DNA of 64,000 bases, taken from NCBI GenBank assembly GCA_050084515.1, contig CM114275.1, forward strand, positions 9,920,001-9,984,000, written 5' to 3'. The position numbers were made by a program, and so were the translations under genes. Shown here piece after piece: positions 9,637-21,982 of the stretch. The notes beneath the pieces are model-generated. The model did not search any database and had not been told where the DNA came from. It saw only the letters and a list, made by a program, of their open reading frames with translations. This stretch comes from Blasia pusilla (lineage: Eukaryota > Marchantiophyta > Marchantiopsida > Blasiales). Position 1 is the stretch's first letter. Each line of letters begins with the position of its first letter.

Positions 9637-12415
9637 TTACTATGATCCACGATATTCTTTTTGTCTATGTGATGTTCTTTTGTGTATATTGATTCTACGC
9701 CCAACAGCGGAGCTACGAACGAGCTTTTCTGTTGATTGCCTAAGTAGAACTAGGAAAGTTCCCAAACTATAGCATCCACTACAACGTGAGTCATTCCTTT
9801 CAACAAGAAACTTCAACTTCAACATGCACTTCTTCATTCGATTGGGGTGAGTTGGTATGTGCTTTCTTCATCATGCCTGCCACGCGATATCACATTATTC
9901 TTAAAGAATTGTAGTAGTTCATTTCATCAATTATTCCATGCAACATCTCTTCGCTATTGTTGATGAGCCTGACCAACGATTAAGTAGTGACAGAGGTTAT
10001 AGAAATTTGTCCTAGTGGTCACAACGGATGCTAGCACTATGGATTGTTGGACTTTTCATAGAGTAGGCTCTAAACAGTCGGTATAGTTACCCACTTGAAA
10101 GAATTTGCATTCTAAATGCAATATACTTGGGGACTTTGACGTTTTTCTTGATCATTGCTCATCCACATTGACTCTCAAACACTCCCAATAACTTGGCGCA
10201 ATCTGTAGTCAAAACCTAGGAACACATACAGAATGGAACACGGGGACTTATTCTCCTTCCTCCAAGAGCACATCTCTGCATTGTGAATTTCTCTGTTGCT
10301 ACCTGAAATGATAGTCCTACACATTTGCGCAGATCTGGGAAGCACAGCTCACTATTGGTTTTTTCCGTGCCTTCACCTCCATGGACGCGATCGATCCAAA
10401 ATATCTTTAGCCCGCTTCCTAGGAATATATATACGTTTCTCCAATTGTTGTCACTGAAAGTTTAGTTGACACCTCGTACTATGAATTATCTAGTAGTTGG
10501 TCTAGCAGGCCCAAAGATACCTTAAGGATAGGCTCCCATAAGCCGAAAGATGTAGAGGATTCAGGGAAGAAGCACATATCTCTACCTCCATGCTACGACT
10601 ACTTTGTCGATGCATCTCATCATACTTCCCTCTAACTTAAATCGTAGAGAATTTGATCAAGTAGTAAGAATGCTCGAACTATAGCCCCTATTTTTTATGT
10701 GAAATAGGGATCGCCTTTGAATCGGTTAATCATGTGAGAATCAAGCTTCAAGAACAGGTACGGTATTTGTGTTTTGAGGTCTCATTAGCATGTATTTGTC
10801 CCTCATTGGGATTGAAAAAATATTGTACATAATTCTAGAGCAACAAGAAAACGTTTGAGCTTTCACCTTTGTGGTGTAGAGACAAAAGATTGTGGCATGT
10901 AGAAAGTAGGTGAATCGAACGGTCTCCTTCCACCATAGCCCCAATCCCCTAAACTTTCATCCATTCATACTAGCATATGAATAGAAATCATGAGAATCCT
11001 GTATGTCACCTTAGGAGAATTAAAAGCCAGTTGCTAACCCTCAGGTGCCTACGCTTCCCAATTTTGCTGTTGGAACCGGGGGCTGCAACATGTTGAGGAT
11101 CAGGTTCTGGGGTGCATCCTTTCTTCAGTGAAACTTGCATCATCCATGGTCTACGTCAGGTGAACTGCAGACTATCCAATTCCCTCTCATCCTCTGAATG
11201 TCTGTTGCCTAATGGCCGATGAAGAGTCGTACCTCGTCCCACCTCAATCCAACCATTTCCAATTTCACTACCACCTAAAATGGATGATCAAATCGACATT
11301 TCACAAGTATAATGATGAGTTTTGAAAATATCCTTCAATTATCTTTCATGGTTTCTCCCAAGGATGATATGCTTTGGACTAACGCAAGCAGACAAGTAGT
11401 AATAGGCGGACCGGGACAACTACGGACATGTTCAAGATGAGGCGGAACGTATGTGCTCAGATTCTTCAGCTTATTCATTCAAATCTTACGAAGGAATTCC
11501 ACTTTGATGCTCGATCTTCACTTCATTTCTGAATTTCTCAAGTTCATTTGAAATCTTCTCCAAATGATCCATTGAACCTTACACACAAAACGCTTGCGCT
11601 CTCGCCAGTGAGTGCGTTCCTACACTGAATTTCATTTCCTCGCTCGCTCAAGTCGTGGATCTGGATTTGAGACTACCATCATGTCACGTGATGAAGGTGT
11701 TGTTTCCATTGAGGGTTTTGGAGTAGCAAACTGTATAGGAGAAGCCTCAATTGACTGGGAGTTTTGGGTAGACTTGTTACATCACCTTGTAGTTATTTGC
11801 ATTTTGGAGAAATAGGATGTGAGATACAACTGAAGCAGTATTAGAGTGAGCGGAAGCCGTTCAATTTTTGCTCCACTTCTATTTGTGGATTCTGGTTACG
11901 TGCAATCGAATTAAAAGTTGAAGTCACGGGATTTCAGATAATCAGATAGAGGGCTACATGACAAATATTGGGTATTTCCCATGTTCTACATGAGATTAAA
12001 AATTTTCATGCTAGACTCGTTGCACGATAGCCTCGCTGAAAATATTTGATGAAAATCAGCAATACCAAGTTGATGGCAGAGTTTGTTGTAGAAGAATTGA
12101 TCATGTAGACATTCCACTCAACCAAAGCTGCACATCAAAAAGTTATTGTCCACCAAAGCCCAAGGCTTGTGGTGGAAGGGTGGAGGTTGATTCATGATCA
12201 ACAGCTCTTACAGGACAGCCACACCATCTCTTGTGCATAACCCGACAGTTCTCCTAGAAAATCCATTTAGAGAAAGAGATCGAGGATCTCCTCTTTCAAA
12301 GAACGAGTGTCATAGGAGAAAAGGCAAAGCCCTTGGGATACGAATCCGAGAAGATATGTTGCTAAGGTCTTCAGAAATCGGCTTCTCCCAACTCCAAATT
12401 ATATAGGTTTTCTCA
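9637..12415. other. No gene seen
   Basis: About 2.8 kb without a recognisable coding block. The longest open frames are under 70 residues and show no known motif. Decayed transposon sequence is likely, but nothing specific can be supported. Confidence 0.5.
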
Positions 12416-12419
12416 GTCG

Positions 12420-12665
12420 AACATCAAAGTAAAGTATGTAGCGTTGATAAAGGTTGGAACTGAAGCTATTTGATCACGGAGGTTGTTTGGACAGATTAAT
12501 TTCATGAAGCAGATGTGATTTACTATAATAGTCAGAGTTCTTTTGCTGTGATTGATGCACGAAAGTTTCATGAGAGGATGAAATATGTGGAGATGCGGCA
12601 TCAATTTGGCTCGACAAAAGTTGGAGGAGGAGAAATCCAAGTTGAAATTTCTCTCTTGTAGACAT
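12420..12665 (+). pseudogene. Ty1/copia RNase H C-terminal scrap
   Basis: Plus-strand translation shows KYVALIKVGTEAI near 12432-12470, matching the AEYVA...EAIW block of copia RNase H. At 12511-12610 it reads DVIYYNSQSSFAVID then FHERMKYVEMRHQF, matching the copia consensus of CDNQSA followed by the KHIDIRYHF block. The frame changes between the two, and stops are present. The scrap directly abuts the end of the gypsy RT at 12601. It is the remnant of a copia element in plus orientation. Confidence 0.8.
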
Positions 12666-13092
12666 GGTTTTGGTGATGGTCCTTTAAGGTGGCCGAATTC
12701 AATTTTCGATAATCGTGGCATACTTTGATTTTTCCCGTTTGTTTTTTGGGTACAATTACAATGGGCGACACCCATTCGCTACTTAACACAGGATAAATTA
12801 TTCCTGCTTCGAGATGTTGGTCAATTTCATCCTTGACTAACGACGAGTACTTCGGGTTGAGGCGATACTGCCTCATCCGTACCGGGACCGCACCTTCTTT
12901 TAGATCAATTCGGTGTTCACCATACCCTGCTGGAATGCTTGTCATTTCATCCATGGAGTACGCAAACACATCCAAATACTCAAACAATAACCTTTTGTAC
13001 TTAATGAGTTTGGTTGGAGACAAATCTGCCAAGAGGCGTAGAGACTTATGACTTGTAATTAAGACCTGCACGTAGTCTTTTTCTTGAACCAT
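12601..13092 (-). pseudogene. Gypsy family 2 reverse transcriptase, N-terminal third only
   Basis: The frame reads through a typical gypsy pre-RT region (LLFEYLDVFAYSMDEM, then EHRIDLKEGAVPVRMRQYRLNP) into the first RT blocks (GIIYPVLSSEWVSPIVIVPKK and KIKVCHDYRKLN). It ends before motif A, so no catalytic aspartate is present. The element is truncated here and the neighbouring sequence is copia-derived. The last residues, after about 12660, are no longer RT. Confidence 0.9.
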
Positions 13093-13242
13093 ATTGTTGG
13101 TGAACTGGAATGTGCTATGACCCAGCTTCTCTTCCTCTCGGATTGACCTCTATTTGCTAGGTACCGACTCTTCGTCTATTTTGTAACATTCTAAATAATA
13201 CACATTAGATGATGCCTCAGTAGGTGTAGTCCGCTCTTGATC

Positions 13243-13803
13243 TCACGTATAGCCTTCATCGGTCGGTGGCGTTTCTCCTTGGGGTGGTCGTGATTTCCAC
13301 GACAGCTTGATGAGTCGTTTTGAGACCTGGTCCAAAGCCTGGAACGTGAATCGTCTCCTTTTCCAGTCCATAGTCACTCTCGCACGGTAAAGCCAAGGCC
13401 TTCCAATACGCAAAGGATAGCCAGTGGCTGTCAAGGGCTGCAACACTAAGTAGTCCAACAAAAATAGCACCCCGCCGAGCATGGTCGGGATCTGAGTGAG
13501 CTATCCGAGGGGTCGCTTCCAGGACTGGTCCGCGAACCGTAGATACTTGTGTGTGGGCTCGTACTCCGTGTATCCTAGTGCCCGGGCCGTCTGTTCCGTC
13601 ATAATGTTAATTCCACTTCCCGAGTCAATGGGGACCTTCTTAATGGTGTGTCCCTCAATCTCAACTTCTACCTCTGGGGCTCCCAAATCTTCCACTTCGA
13701 TATGGAGCAAATCCACTACTGGTAGATTCTTTGCAGACTTCTTGGGTTTTTTGCGCCTTATCTTCCACTGCTGGAGAATTTTGCCGTACACAGGGTTATC
13801 CAT
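13243..13803 (-). pseudogene. Gypsy family 2 aspartic protease, one stop
   Basis: The polyprotein-processing protease carries the active-site phrase PIDSGSGINIM near 13610. One frame runs from 13803 to 13243 with a TAG at 13501-13503. After the stop it continues through YPLRIGRPWLYRA, the C-terminal protease region typical of gypsy elements. The catalytic Asp-Ser-Gly triad is kept. A short disordered stretch leads towards the RT frame, which starts after 13092. Confidence 0.85.
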
Positions 13804-14037
13804 TAATAATTGCAGCAGGGTTATATTTCCGAGGTTGACGCCAAGTCCCTGAGTAAGTCATAGGCTTCCAAGACGAGAGGTGATGTCACGATGGCTTGTA
13901 CATCCGGAGCCGTTCTGGTTCTCGACTTCTCTGTGTTCTGCCTCCCTTCTGGCCCTTGAACCTGGCGAACTTGAGCCCGAACCTGGTCCTCGATATCCTG
14001 ATGGAAGTACTTAGGGTGACTTCGATCGGAGGTTGGT

Positions 14038-14514
14038 TCAACATCGCCTTTTAGGATGGCCTTCCCCTTCCACTTTACGTCTTGGGGTCTTTAGCTTTGC
14101 GCGAAGACAAAGCACTTTTCCTTGCCTTGGGGGTCCCAGCGATCTGGTTCTTGGACCTCGTGGTGATAGCAAGAACGGTGTTTTGGCCATCGTTCTGTCT
14201 GAGTCCTCCTCCCTGATAGTGACTCGCCTTATCCTGGGGGACCCTAACTCTTCCACTCGGACGAGTTGCACATTTACGTCATTCTTGGACTCTTGTTGGG
14301 CTGCATGGGTGTTGACATGCTTTACCAACAACCGTGGGACCTTGGGCTCCGGGCATTCCACTGCAGTGTGCCCGCCCTTCTTGCAATGTCTGCACAATGG
14401 ATTGAGTCCTACTGGCCGCTTTGCATTTGGGCAATTATTAGCCCAATAGTCAGCTACCCCGCAATTATAACAACAATTCCTTTTTATGGGTGGTGTGAAG
14501 GCTCCCGCGGCCAT
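14038..14514 (-). pseudogene. Gypsy family 2 nucleocapsid zinc knuckles
   Basis: Two CCHC-type motifs lie near the N-terminus of this frame. The first is CYNCGVADYWANNC, where the histidine position is tyrosine. The second is CRHCKKGGHTAVEC, with canonical spacing. They bind element RNA during packaging. A basic stretch follows, leading towards the protease. The frame is shifted relative to gag upstream. Confidence 0.85.
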
Positions 14515-15347
14515 AATTTGTCTTAGGGGTCTCTATTCCCCGTATTCTGGATGTGAGAAAACAGAAAGTGACGAAATCACTGAAATCTTTACAAAACTTA
14601 GAGATACAAAGTGGCCTAGTCCGTCCGTGCGCTCACAGAAGAGCTTCGATGGAACCAGAACTGGGAGATAACTCGACATACGAGAATACGCTTGCGCTGC
14701 TGCTCCTGACTATTTGACTACTCAGGAAAACTAGGGTTTTTACCTATTTTTCTTCGTTTCTATTAATAGAAAAATTTTGCATCAGGGTGCCCCGCACCCT
14801 GATGCAATATAGGGTAAGATAAACCTAGTAACGCTACTCCTCAAACCACCTACGTCATATTACTATGACTCCTTCGACGTCTAAGTCGGAACCATCAATC
14901 TAGGCTTCTCCTCATACAAGGGGGCCGATCAGATTAATGGTGTTTAGAGAAGTGAATGTTGAGAATCCAACACTGGAGGCACATATCGGGTGATCCAACT
15001 TCGTCCGGGATTAGGTGGTGGCACAGCTTGGATTGCATAACACCCTTCTCATTGTTTGGGTTCATACCACTCTTCTTATGTAGTTGGACCTTCTTGGATC
15101 CAACGTAAATATCTTTGAGTATGACATTCCTGAGCAGTATGCCCTTGGGTTCCGCAGGTACTACACGAGATGTTGGGCCTCATCAAACCTGGTCGTCTTT
15201 TGGGATCCTTCTGGGCCGCCAGATGTACCTTCAATTCCGCCATTTTTTACTTAACTCTTCAATGGCAGACTTGCCTGCCTTCCTCGCTATCCCTCGTACT
15301 GGACTTACCGACCGATGGGGAAGGTGCTTTTTTGGTCAGGTTTTCCT

Positions 15348-16700
15348 TCAATGCTTGGGAGAGTGGTGGCGCGTGCTTTTTCTTTTTCGCTTAGATTTTA
15401 AATCTTTTTCGGAGTCCGAGAACTCCGTGGTGTCCCCAGTAGAGGATTCCGTGTCTGTAGAGGACGCTTTGTCCTCGGACAAAGAACTAGTTTGCGAAGA
15501 ACCTCGTCGTTGATGAGGCCGTCTTTGTGTTTTATGGGACTTCTCGGAGGCCTTGTATGCCTCTGCGGATGCTATGATTGCTTCCAGGGAATCTCGTTGG
15601 CCTCGCCGGCAGTACCGGTCCATTTCTTTGGACAATCCCGACACAAACCAATCTACCAATTGTGAGGTAGTAGTGTGTTCAAGTTTTTCCCTGTGAGTTT
15701 CCTTCTTTTTACGTTTCAGGTCCCGAAGCTTTGTCAGAAGCTTGTCCTCAAACTCCAGGTCACGGAACTCATGAAGAAAGGCCTCCAGTACCTTTTTCTA
15801 GGTTTCCGTGATGTCCGCTCTGAGACCCTTGTACCATTGGCTTGCTCGCTTCTTAAGCAGGCGAGGAAAGACTCGCAACAAATTCTCCTCTGAGCCTTCC
15901 CCATTAGCCTTAGCTACATGGGTAAATTCAAGCACAAAGTTGTCAACATCATCTCGCCATCCCCCTGCAAAGGTGGTGTATCTTAGCAGCGTCTTCCTAG
16001 TGTTGGCCATTGGGAAATGTCCATTGTTGGGTCCCGGGCTTGATGCTCAAGAGGGAGGAGGCAGCGGTTCCGATCTAGTTGATTTGGTCGGCTCCTTGTT
16101 CCCCGAGTCCCCAAAGGGGTTCCAGGTTGACTCTTCGTCCGACTGCGAACTGGCAGGAGACGTGCTATGGAGCGTATTCATGTCCCTCTTCTTTCTCTTG
16201 GGCTTCGTGTGAGGCTGAAGACTGGGAGACACCCCCGGCGGTCTCCAAGATTGGTGATCTTCTTGTTGCTTATTGCGTCGATCAACTTGTTGATCTCGCG
16301 AAGAGGGCCTGGAGACTTCCATGAGTCCCTTCAAGGATTCGGGAGCTTGCTTCCGCACCCAAGATCGCCACAAGGTAGGGGTCCATGGAGGGAAATTAGA
16401 TCTTCCTAATTCCTAAAGCCTACAGGAGTGTGCAGGTGCTCTTAATCTTCCTGCCAGGTTTTCCTTCCATAAACAGAAGTACCGGGTCATCACCAAGTAC
16501 AACTGACGTTCATGGGCGAAGCACTGTTCGGCGACTGGTTCTTTGACAATACTAATTAGTTGTTCTATCTTTTCTAGCACCAATGCAGCAAACCGGTTGT
16601 CATCTTCTTTCATCCATTTTCTTAGGGGGATAGCTAGAGATAGCAGATGGTCTTCAGTAAGAACTAGATGGTTGGGTCTTCTAGGAGACGAGACTTCCTT
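15348..16700 (-). pseudogene. Gypsy family 2 gag, three in-frame stops
   Basis: A single minus-strand frame continues from the PBS region to 15348, interrupted by stops at 16413, 16047 and 15798. After a Ser/Pro/Lys-rich N-terminal part, the capsid core begins near 16010 (FAGGWRDDVDNFVLEFTHVA, then RLLKKRASQWYKGL). It continues after the 15798 stop (TAG where tryptophan is expected in the phrase ETWKKVLEAF) into DWFVSGLSKEMDRYCRR. The tail is Ser/Thr/Glu-rich and basic. This is a retrotransposon gag core. The true start codon is not clear. Confidence 0.8.
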
Positions 16701-16753
16701 CCCCGCTCTTGGGTTCCCCATGTGTCTCTCTCCCTCTCCAGCAAAGCTTATGA

Positions 16754-16771
16754 CCCTCCGAAGCGGCGCCA
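16754..16771 (-). promoter_or_regulatory. Primer-binding site of gypsy family 2
   Basis: The minus strand reads TGGCGCCGCTTCGGAGGG. It starts with TGGCGCC, as in many plant gypsy elements, and lies eight bases downstream of the LTR end AGAACCA. Position and sequence agree. Confidence 0.85.
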
Positions 16772-16779
16772 AAAAGTTT

Positions 16780-18083
16780 TGGTTCTATATGTAATGTACA
16801 AGAGTTTCCATTTCACAGTCGTTTACTAAGTTCAATCCCCAAGAGGATCATTGTTTGATGAAAAGAGAGTTCGAAATTACAATTTTGTTGTAATAGTTGT
16901 ATTTAAATGTGTATGATTTATATTCAATGTCTTATCAATATCTTTGGATCTTTCTTAGTACCAAAGTTTATTTTCTCAATTCTCTCTAGTGAAGTTGACA
17001 ACATGCTCAGGTAGATTTCCTCTCGATATCAAGAAACTTGAGAGAGACCTCAACATGAAAGTTGGCTTCTCCTATTTTCGGAACTCAATCCGTCTCGGCA
17101 GGCTACTCTCTGTCAAACAGATTTCCTACAACTCTATGTTGATTATTCCATTGATGAGAAAGGTTCGCCTGATTCACTCTTCATTCTGCAGATCCAAAAA
17201 GAATACTCACACATAAGCATCGCACATCTGAATGAATGAATGATTGCTTTACTACTCCATTAAGAATGAGAAAACTTCGAAAGTGTATACAAGCTCGAGA
17301 GGGTACTACTCCCCTGCTCGGACCATTCCTACAGCATGAGGACTTCATAAGAGAATGATGATGATAGCTACTTCTATGCTTCTTAAATACTCTCTGAAGG
17401 AGGAGTGATCCAAAGATTCGAAGCGTTTTTTATGAAGCTGGTGTCTCTTCAAAATTTGTAACTACCTAGATCTATGGTGCTCTTTTCTTTTCCTAAGATC
17501 CCTGTGAATCCGCAGAACAAATTTGTCATAACTACCTATCTGATACAAAGGGTTGTGTCTTTTCCTATTCTAACTGTTCTAACTATGTGTCGCTTGAAAT
17601 CATTGTCAATCTTAGCTTCGCTTCGCTGGTAAGTCTGGACCTCTTTTGCTTTGCTTGAGGAAGAAGCTCTTTCTCCTGATCTGAAGACGAAGCGCTCCAT
17701 TCTTTGTTCTTCGAGCTTTTTTCAAGAGCGAAGTACTTCTTTCTCTTCTTCTTCTTCTTCTTCATGCTTCGTTATGCTTTGTTATACTTCGTTATGGAGC
17801 GAAGCACTTCATAGACAGAGCTTAACAGAGTTTCACAGAGCTTCCTTGTCCTTTCGAAGCTTCTTGCTGGGTCCTTAGACTTCGTTATTTTATTCTCCTC
17901 TCCTCTTAGGCAAATCCTTGATTTTCTATCTCTCTCCCTTGTCCTTGGAGCTTCGTGATTCACTTTAATCTTACCCATTCCTCCCCATAATAATATATAA
18001 TAATCAAAATCATAATATATATACAAGTCTTCGTTGAATAAAAAGATGTATTTCTTCAAAAGTACAAAATTGTGGGTATCACA
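16780..18083 (-). repeat. Long terminal repeat of gypsy family 2 (single copy between two half elements)
   Basis: On the minus strand it starts TGTGATACCC at 18083, directly after a polypurine tract, and ends AGAACCA at 16780, eight bases before the PBS. That gives TG...CA termini and about 1304 bases. It contains an AT-rich block with TATATATATTATG near 18000-18020 that could hold the promoter. It also carries a TTC-rich run (about 17737-17763) and many GCTTCG/CGAAGC words. Pol sequence upstream (minus sense) belongs to one half element and gag downstream to the other. Confidence 0.8.
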
Positions 18084-18097
18084 TACCCCCTCCCTCA
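18084..18097 (-). promoter_or_regulatory. Polypurine tract of gypsy family 2
   Basis: The minus strand reads TGAGGGAGGGGGTA immediately before the LTR start TGTGATACCC. This is the expected plus-strand priming site. Confidence 0.85.
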
Positions 18098-18122
18098 AAT
18101 GTGAACCGCCCCGGCGAACACT

Positions 18123-20044
18123 TCAGGATGTTTCTTCTAATTCCCTAGAAGTATCATCTAAACTATCAAACTCAGGTGTAGGCGCAAAACGACCGTGAAT
18201 AGTAGAAGGTTTGTTGATAATGTTGGGGGTGTGATCTCGCATTCTTTCTCGCCATTTGTTAACAACTAGCGAACTTCCTAATACTTCGTTCTGGACTAAG
18301 ACATCGGATGGAGTAAATAGTGGGAGTTCTTCAAGAGTAATCAAGAGGTTGGGAACAACTTCCGGGAGAGACTTCGTATGGTTGTCAAATTGGCGCTTCC
18401 AATGTTTGTTGAGATAGTCAATCTCCTCGCTCATTTGATGATCGAAATTCTTGCCTGCTTTATCAACTAACTCCTTGACATCTTCCGGGTTTAACTACAC
18501 TTCGTTGAGCAGCTTTTGTTCTGCCTCCAAGACAACGATCCTCCCTGTAGCCTCCGACCACTATGCCACTAAGTCTTTGTTTGTTTCTTGATGTTCTTGA
18601 AGCAACTTCGAAGACTGAGCATGTTGTGCGGCCAATTTCTTGAATTCGTGGCTGATACGATGCATTTGGTGTCGATATTGTTGAATCAGTTGCGAAGCTT
18701 CCTTGACTTGCGAAGCTAACTGATCAACCCCACACTCCAAGTTAATCGCCAAGCTCTCCCATTGGCGTGTATTTTTGCTTCGTACTAACTTTGGACCAAG
18801 TTGCTTTGAACTTTGCGAAGCGTCGTCTTAGTGTCTAGGAGTTCTTGATCTCGTAGCTGAAGATTTGCTTCCGCCACTTTGCGTTGTGCTTCGTTCTCTG
18901 ACAAAGATTGGGCCCTACAATTGAGGTCATCAAGGGCTTGTAAATACTCGTCCACCGCCGCTGTGTCTTCTAGGTGGAGAACATGTTGTACTTGATTCAT
19001 GACCGGGACAACCAAATTCATGAACCACACCATATCATTGGCTATCTGGGACATGAGACAAAGAGCATGACAGTGATCGCTAGCACGAGGCGTCTCGTCG
19101 GAGTCCTCCTGAGTTGCGGGCGTTGGTTTTGAGGATGTTTCAAAATTGACTCTCCCGTGCTTCGGTCTAGGCAATTCGGTGAACTCCTCGGCCTTCCCTG
19201 AAGTCGAAGTATGCGGATGTTGCTTTGGGGCTGCTTCACGTGGCGGGGTGACTTTGTGGCTCCCACTAGTGACCGTTCCGCTCTTTCTTGGCAAGTGGAG
19301 GAGAGTGACTTGCGACCAATCTAGCGCCTTGTCGGCTGTCAATTCCTGCTTATGAATATACAGATGGATTAAAAAAGGAGAGAAGAATGACTTCGTGCTC
19401 GGATGAAGTGCTTATAGCATTGCGCGTATGTGCCATTCCACAAAAGAAGCGAAGTCGACTCCCGGTGCTTCGGGGTCCATGTGCTGATTCCAAAGGATAT
19501 AGCACATCTTGACGAGTTTATTTGTGAGGTAGTAAGAACGAGTAGGATAAACCAAAGTCATCAAATGCTTGCAAAACTGTCCAAAAAATTGCGGAGACAA
19601 CGAATTAGCCTTGTAGCCATTCCTGCAAAGGCGATCAGACGTTACACAACCGAGTGCCAACAAATCTTCGTGCTTTACCAACAATTCGGTGTCATACTCA
19701 TACTCTGGAGCGGTCGAGAGCATATAAGTTGCTCGACAGTCATCCGGCGTCCATTGTTGTGGCTGAGCTCGATACCGAAGACCCTTTCTTCAAAACTTGG
19801 CTGTTGCACTCGAGGAACAAAGCTCCCCAAGGAGTTCCCCAAATGTCAGGGTCCAATTTTCTTGAAAGAAAGTTGCCAAAGATCGCTCCTCAAGCGCTTC
19901 GACCAACTCTGGTGACAGCTTGACCATAGGCATGGCCGCACTTTGCAGAATGGGCGTGGAGTCTTCACGAGGCATTTTGGTAGATCGATCTCGGTGAATG
20001 CCCCGCTTTGGTGTGATACGCAACTTTGTGGTGACTCCATCCAT
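18123..20044 (-). pseudogene. ORF3 of gypsy family 2: coiled-coil protein of unknown function
   Basis: Downstream of integrase and before the polypurine tract, a frame runs from 20044 to 18785 with stops at 19790 and 19412. It then shifts and continues from 18752 to 18123. The first part holds a YEYDTELLVKHEDLLALGC phrase. The middle is Ser/Thr/Pro-rich. The last 300 or so residues are Leu/Gln/Glu/Lys-rich, with heptad-like spacing typical of a coiled coil (QALDDLNCRAQSLSENEAQR, then VKEASQLIQQYRHQMHR). There is no signal peptide or membrane helix that would suggest an envelope protein. I recognise no family. Its placement is that of the third ORF of some plant gypsy lineages. Confidence 0.65.
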
Positions 20045-20135
20045 GGAAATACCCGTCCGGTTAGGTAGGGACCCTTATAAAGTCCCAGCGTTAGGCGGGC
20101 TCTTGGCCTTGGCAGCGGGACTGCAACAGTCAGTT

Positions 20136-20275
20136 TGGCGATTCGCTCTTTTGCAAAGCTCAAATACTCTCGCGCTTCGCGCCTCTGCGAAGCTCCCATA
20201 TATCGCGCTTCCCGCTTCTGCAAAGTTCCAGTATCCTCGCGCTTCGCCCTTTTGCGAAGCTTCAGGCAGTCGCTA
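20136..20275. repeat. Degenerate tandem repeat of about 44 bases, GCTTCGC/GCGAAGC-rich
   Basis: Three imperfect units share TTTTGCAAAGCT or CTCTGCGAAGCTC followed by a CGCGCTTCGC word. They lie between integrase and ORF3. GCTTCG and CGAAGC are near-inverse words, so the region can also fold on itself. The same words are frequent in the LTR. Confidence 0.7.
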
Positions 20276-20383
20276 ACCCCCTTCCCTCCGATTTTAGTCC
20301 GGGTAGGGTTGAGGCTCATGATACCGCCAAACATGCATCCCATTGACACGAGTGGGCATGGATTCGGCCTGTAAGGTCCCCAA

Positions 20384-21982
20384 CTATAGTGATCCGTTAT
20401 CATAGATGGCCAATACCCGGTAGGGTCCCATCCAGTTTAATTTTAACTTTCTGGGGAACTTTAGCCGACGGTTATCATACAACAGTATCAGGTCTCCGAC
20501 GCTTATAGATTGCGGCCGGAGATGTCGATCGTATCGTTGCTTGCGTTTGTTTTGCACATGTTTGGTCTGGCGTAAAGCCAACGTGCGTGCTTCCTCCAAC
20601 GCAACTAAGGTCTCATTCCTTCCCTGGAAAACCTCGCCGACTGCCTCCGTTCTCGTTCCTTCCAACACTCAATAAGTGGGCAAAGCCCATTCAATAGGTG
20701 TTAAGGGATGAACGGCATAAGTCAGGAAGAACGGGGTATACTTTGTAGTAACCTTCTCGGCTGTTTGGTATGCCCACAATGTCGCGGCGATTTTCATGTC
20801 CCAATCATAGGAATACGTTACCGTCAATCAATTCAATATCCGGCAGATCAGGACGTTAGATTTTTCAGTCAACTCGTTGGCTTTAGGGTTGTAGGGCGTG
20901 GTCTTCCGATGCTTAATGAGAAAGTGTGACGTTAAAGACTGAATAGTATGGTTCAAAAAATGGATGCCTCGATTGCTTACTAATTCCAACGGGCAGCCAT
21001 ACCGGGTGATAATCATTTCGTATAAAAATTTGGCCACAGCCTCACTATCATCTTTGCGCGTGGCCACTGCCTCCACCATCTTGGTACAATAGTCAGTAGC
21101 TATCAAAATATATTTTGGCCTTGTGTGGCAAGTAGCGGGAGAAATGGGGCCCACAAAGTCAATACCCCATTTTTCAAACGGCGCTAGCGGCATGATGGGT
21201 ATCAAAGGCCACCTTGAGGTAGCCGTTGGTCGACCTGCTCTTTGGCATGCATCAAAACTTTGAATAAATTTACCTACATCTTTGTACATAGTTGGCCACC
21301 AATAACGTGCGGGCAAGATTTTCTTAACGGTATTTTTAACAGCGTAGTGTCCACCAGAATCAGCCGCATACATGGCTCTAATGACGTGGGGGATTTCTTT
21401 TGCTTCCAAGCATCGCCAATACTCTTCATACGCACCTAATTTGAATAGTATCCCCTGGCATATCTCATAGGGTCCTATCTTATGTAAAAAGACTGCTCGT
21501 TCCTCCGCTGTCATAGGGGCAGGAAGTCGCAGAGTAATTAAGAAATGCAAAATATTTTCATAAAAGGATTGGCACAACCAGTCCTCCGTGATCTGGAACA
21601 GGTCTTCATCGGGAAAGGTGTCATCCAGGGATTGTGTGAGGTCCGCGTTTGTCATCCTCAACCAGGAAAGAAAATCCGCGTTGGTATGAACCTTGCCGGC
21701 ACGGGTAATGACATCAAATATGAATTCTTGGAGTAACAGGATCCATCGCGCAATGCGACCTGACAGGTGCGCCTTAACCATTAATGGTCGGAACGCGAAA
21801 TGATCTACATGGAAGACAAACTCGTATCCTAATAAATAGTGACGTAACTTTTTGCACGAGAAGACCATGCCTAACGTCTCTCGTTCGGTAGTTGTATATT
21901 TATGTTCAGCCAAAGATGGTTGCCGGCCTGCATAGTAAACCGAGAAATCATGTTTGTTCTCATCTAGTTGGCTGAGCACCAC
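20384..21982 (-). pseudogene. Gypsy family 2 RNase H and integrase
   Basis: The first frame, 21982-20828, begins in RNase H (YAGRQPSLAEHKYTTTERE, then HVDHFAFRPLM where TDH is usual). It passes into integrase. In the zinc-binding HHCC region one cysteine appears changed, reading SFDACQRAG. In the catalytic core the first aspartate is present in WGIDFVGP. The second is asparagine (LVSNRGIHF instead of SDRG). The glutamate is kept near ANELTEKSN. After a frameshift, 20668-20384 carries the GPY/F module (LNWMGPYRVLAIYDNGSL), followed by a TAG stop. RNase H removes template RNA and integrase inserts the cDNA, but this copy is inactive. No chromodomain is visible. Confidence 0.9.

Larger units (their letters stand above)
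12601..16779 (-). mobile_element. Gypsy family 2, 5' half (PBS, gag, protease, RT start)
   Basis: On the minus strand the order is PBS (16771-16754), gag (16700-15348), zinc knuckles (14514-14038), protease (13803-13243) and the N-terminal RT (13092-12601), where it stops abruptly at a copia scrap. Upstream of the PBS is the 16780-18083 LTR. The missing part of pol (RNase H, integrase) is present on the other side of that LTR. Confidence 0.9.

Noticed and set aside
18123-20044. ORF3 as a retroviral envelope gene
   Set aside because: No signal peptide, furin-type site or membrane helix. The C-terminus is coiled-coil-like and polar.
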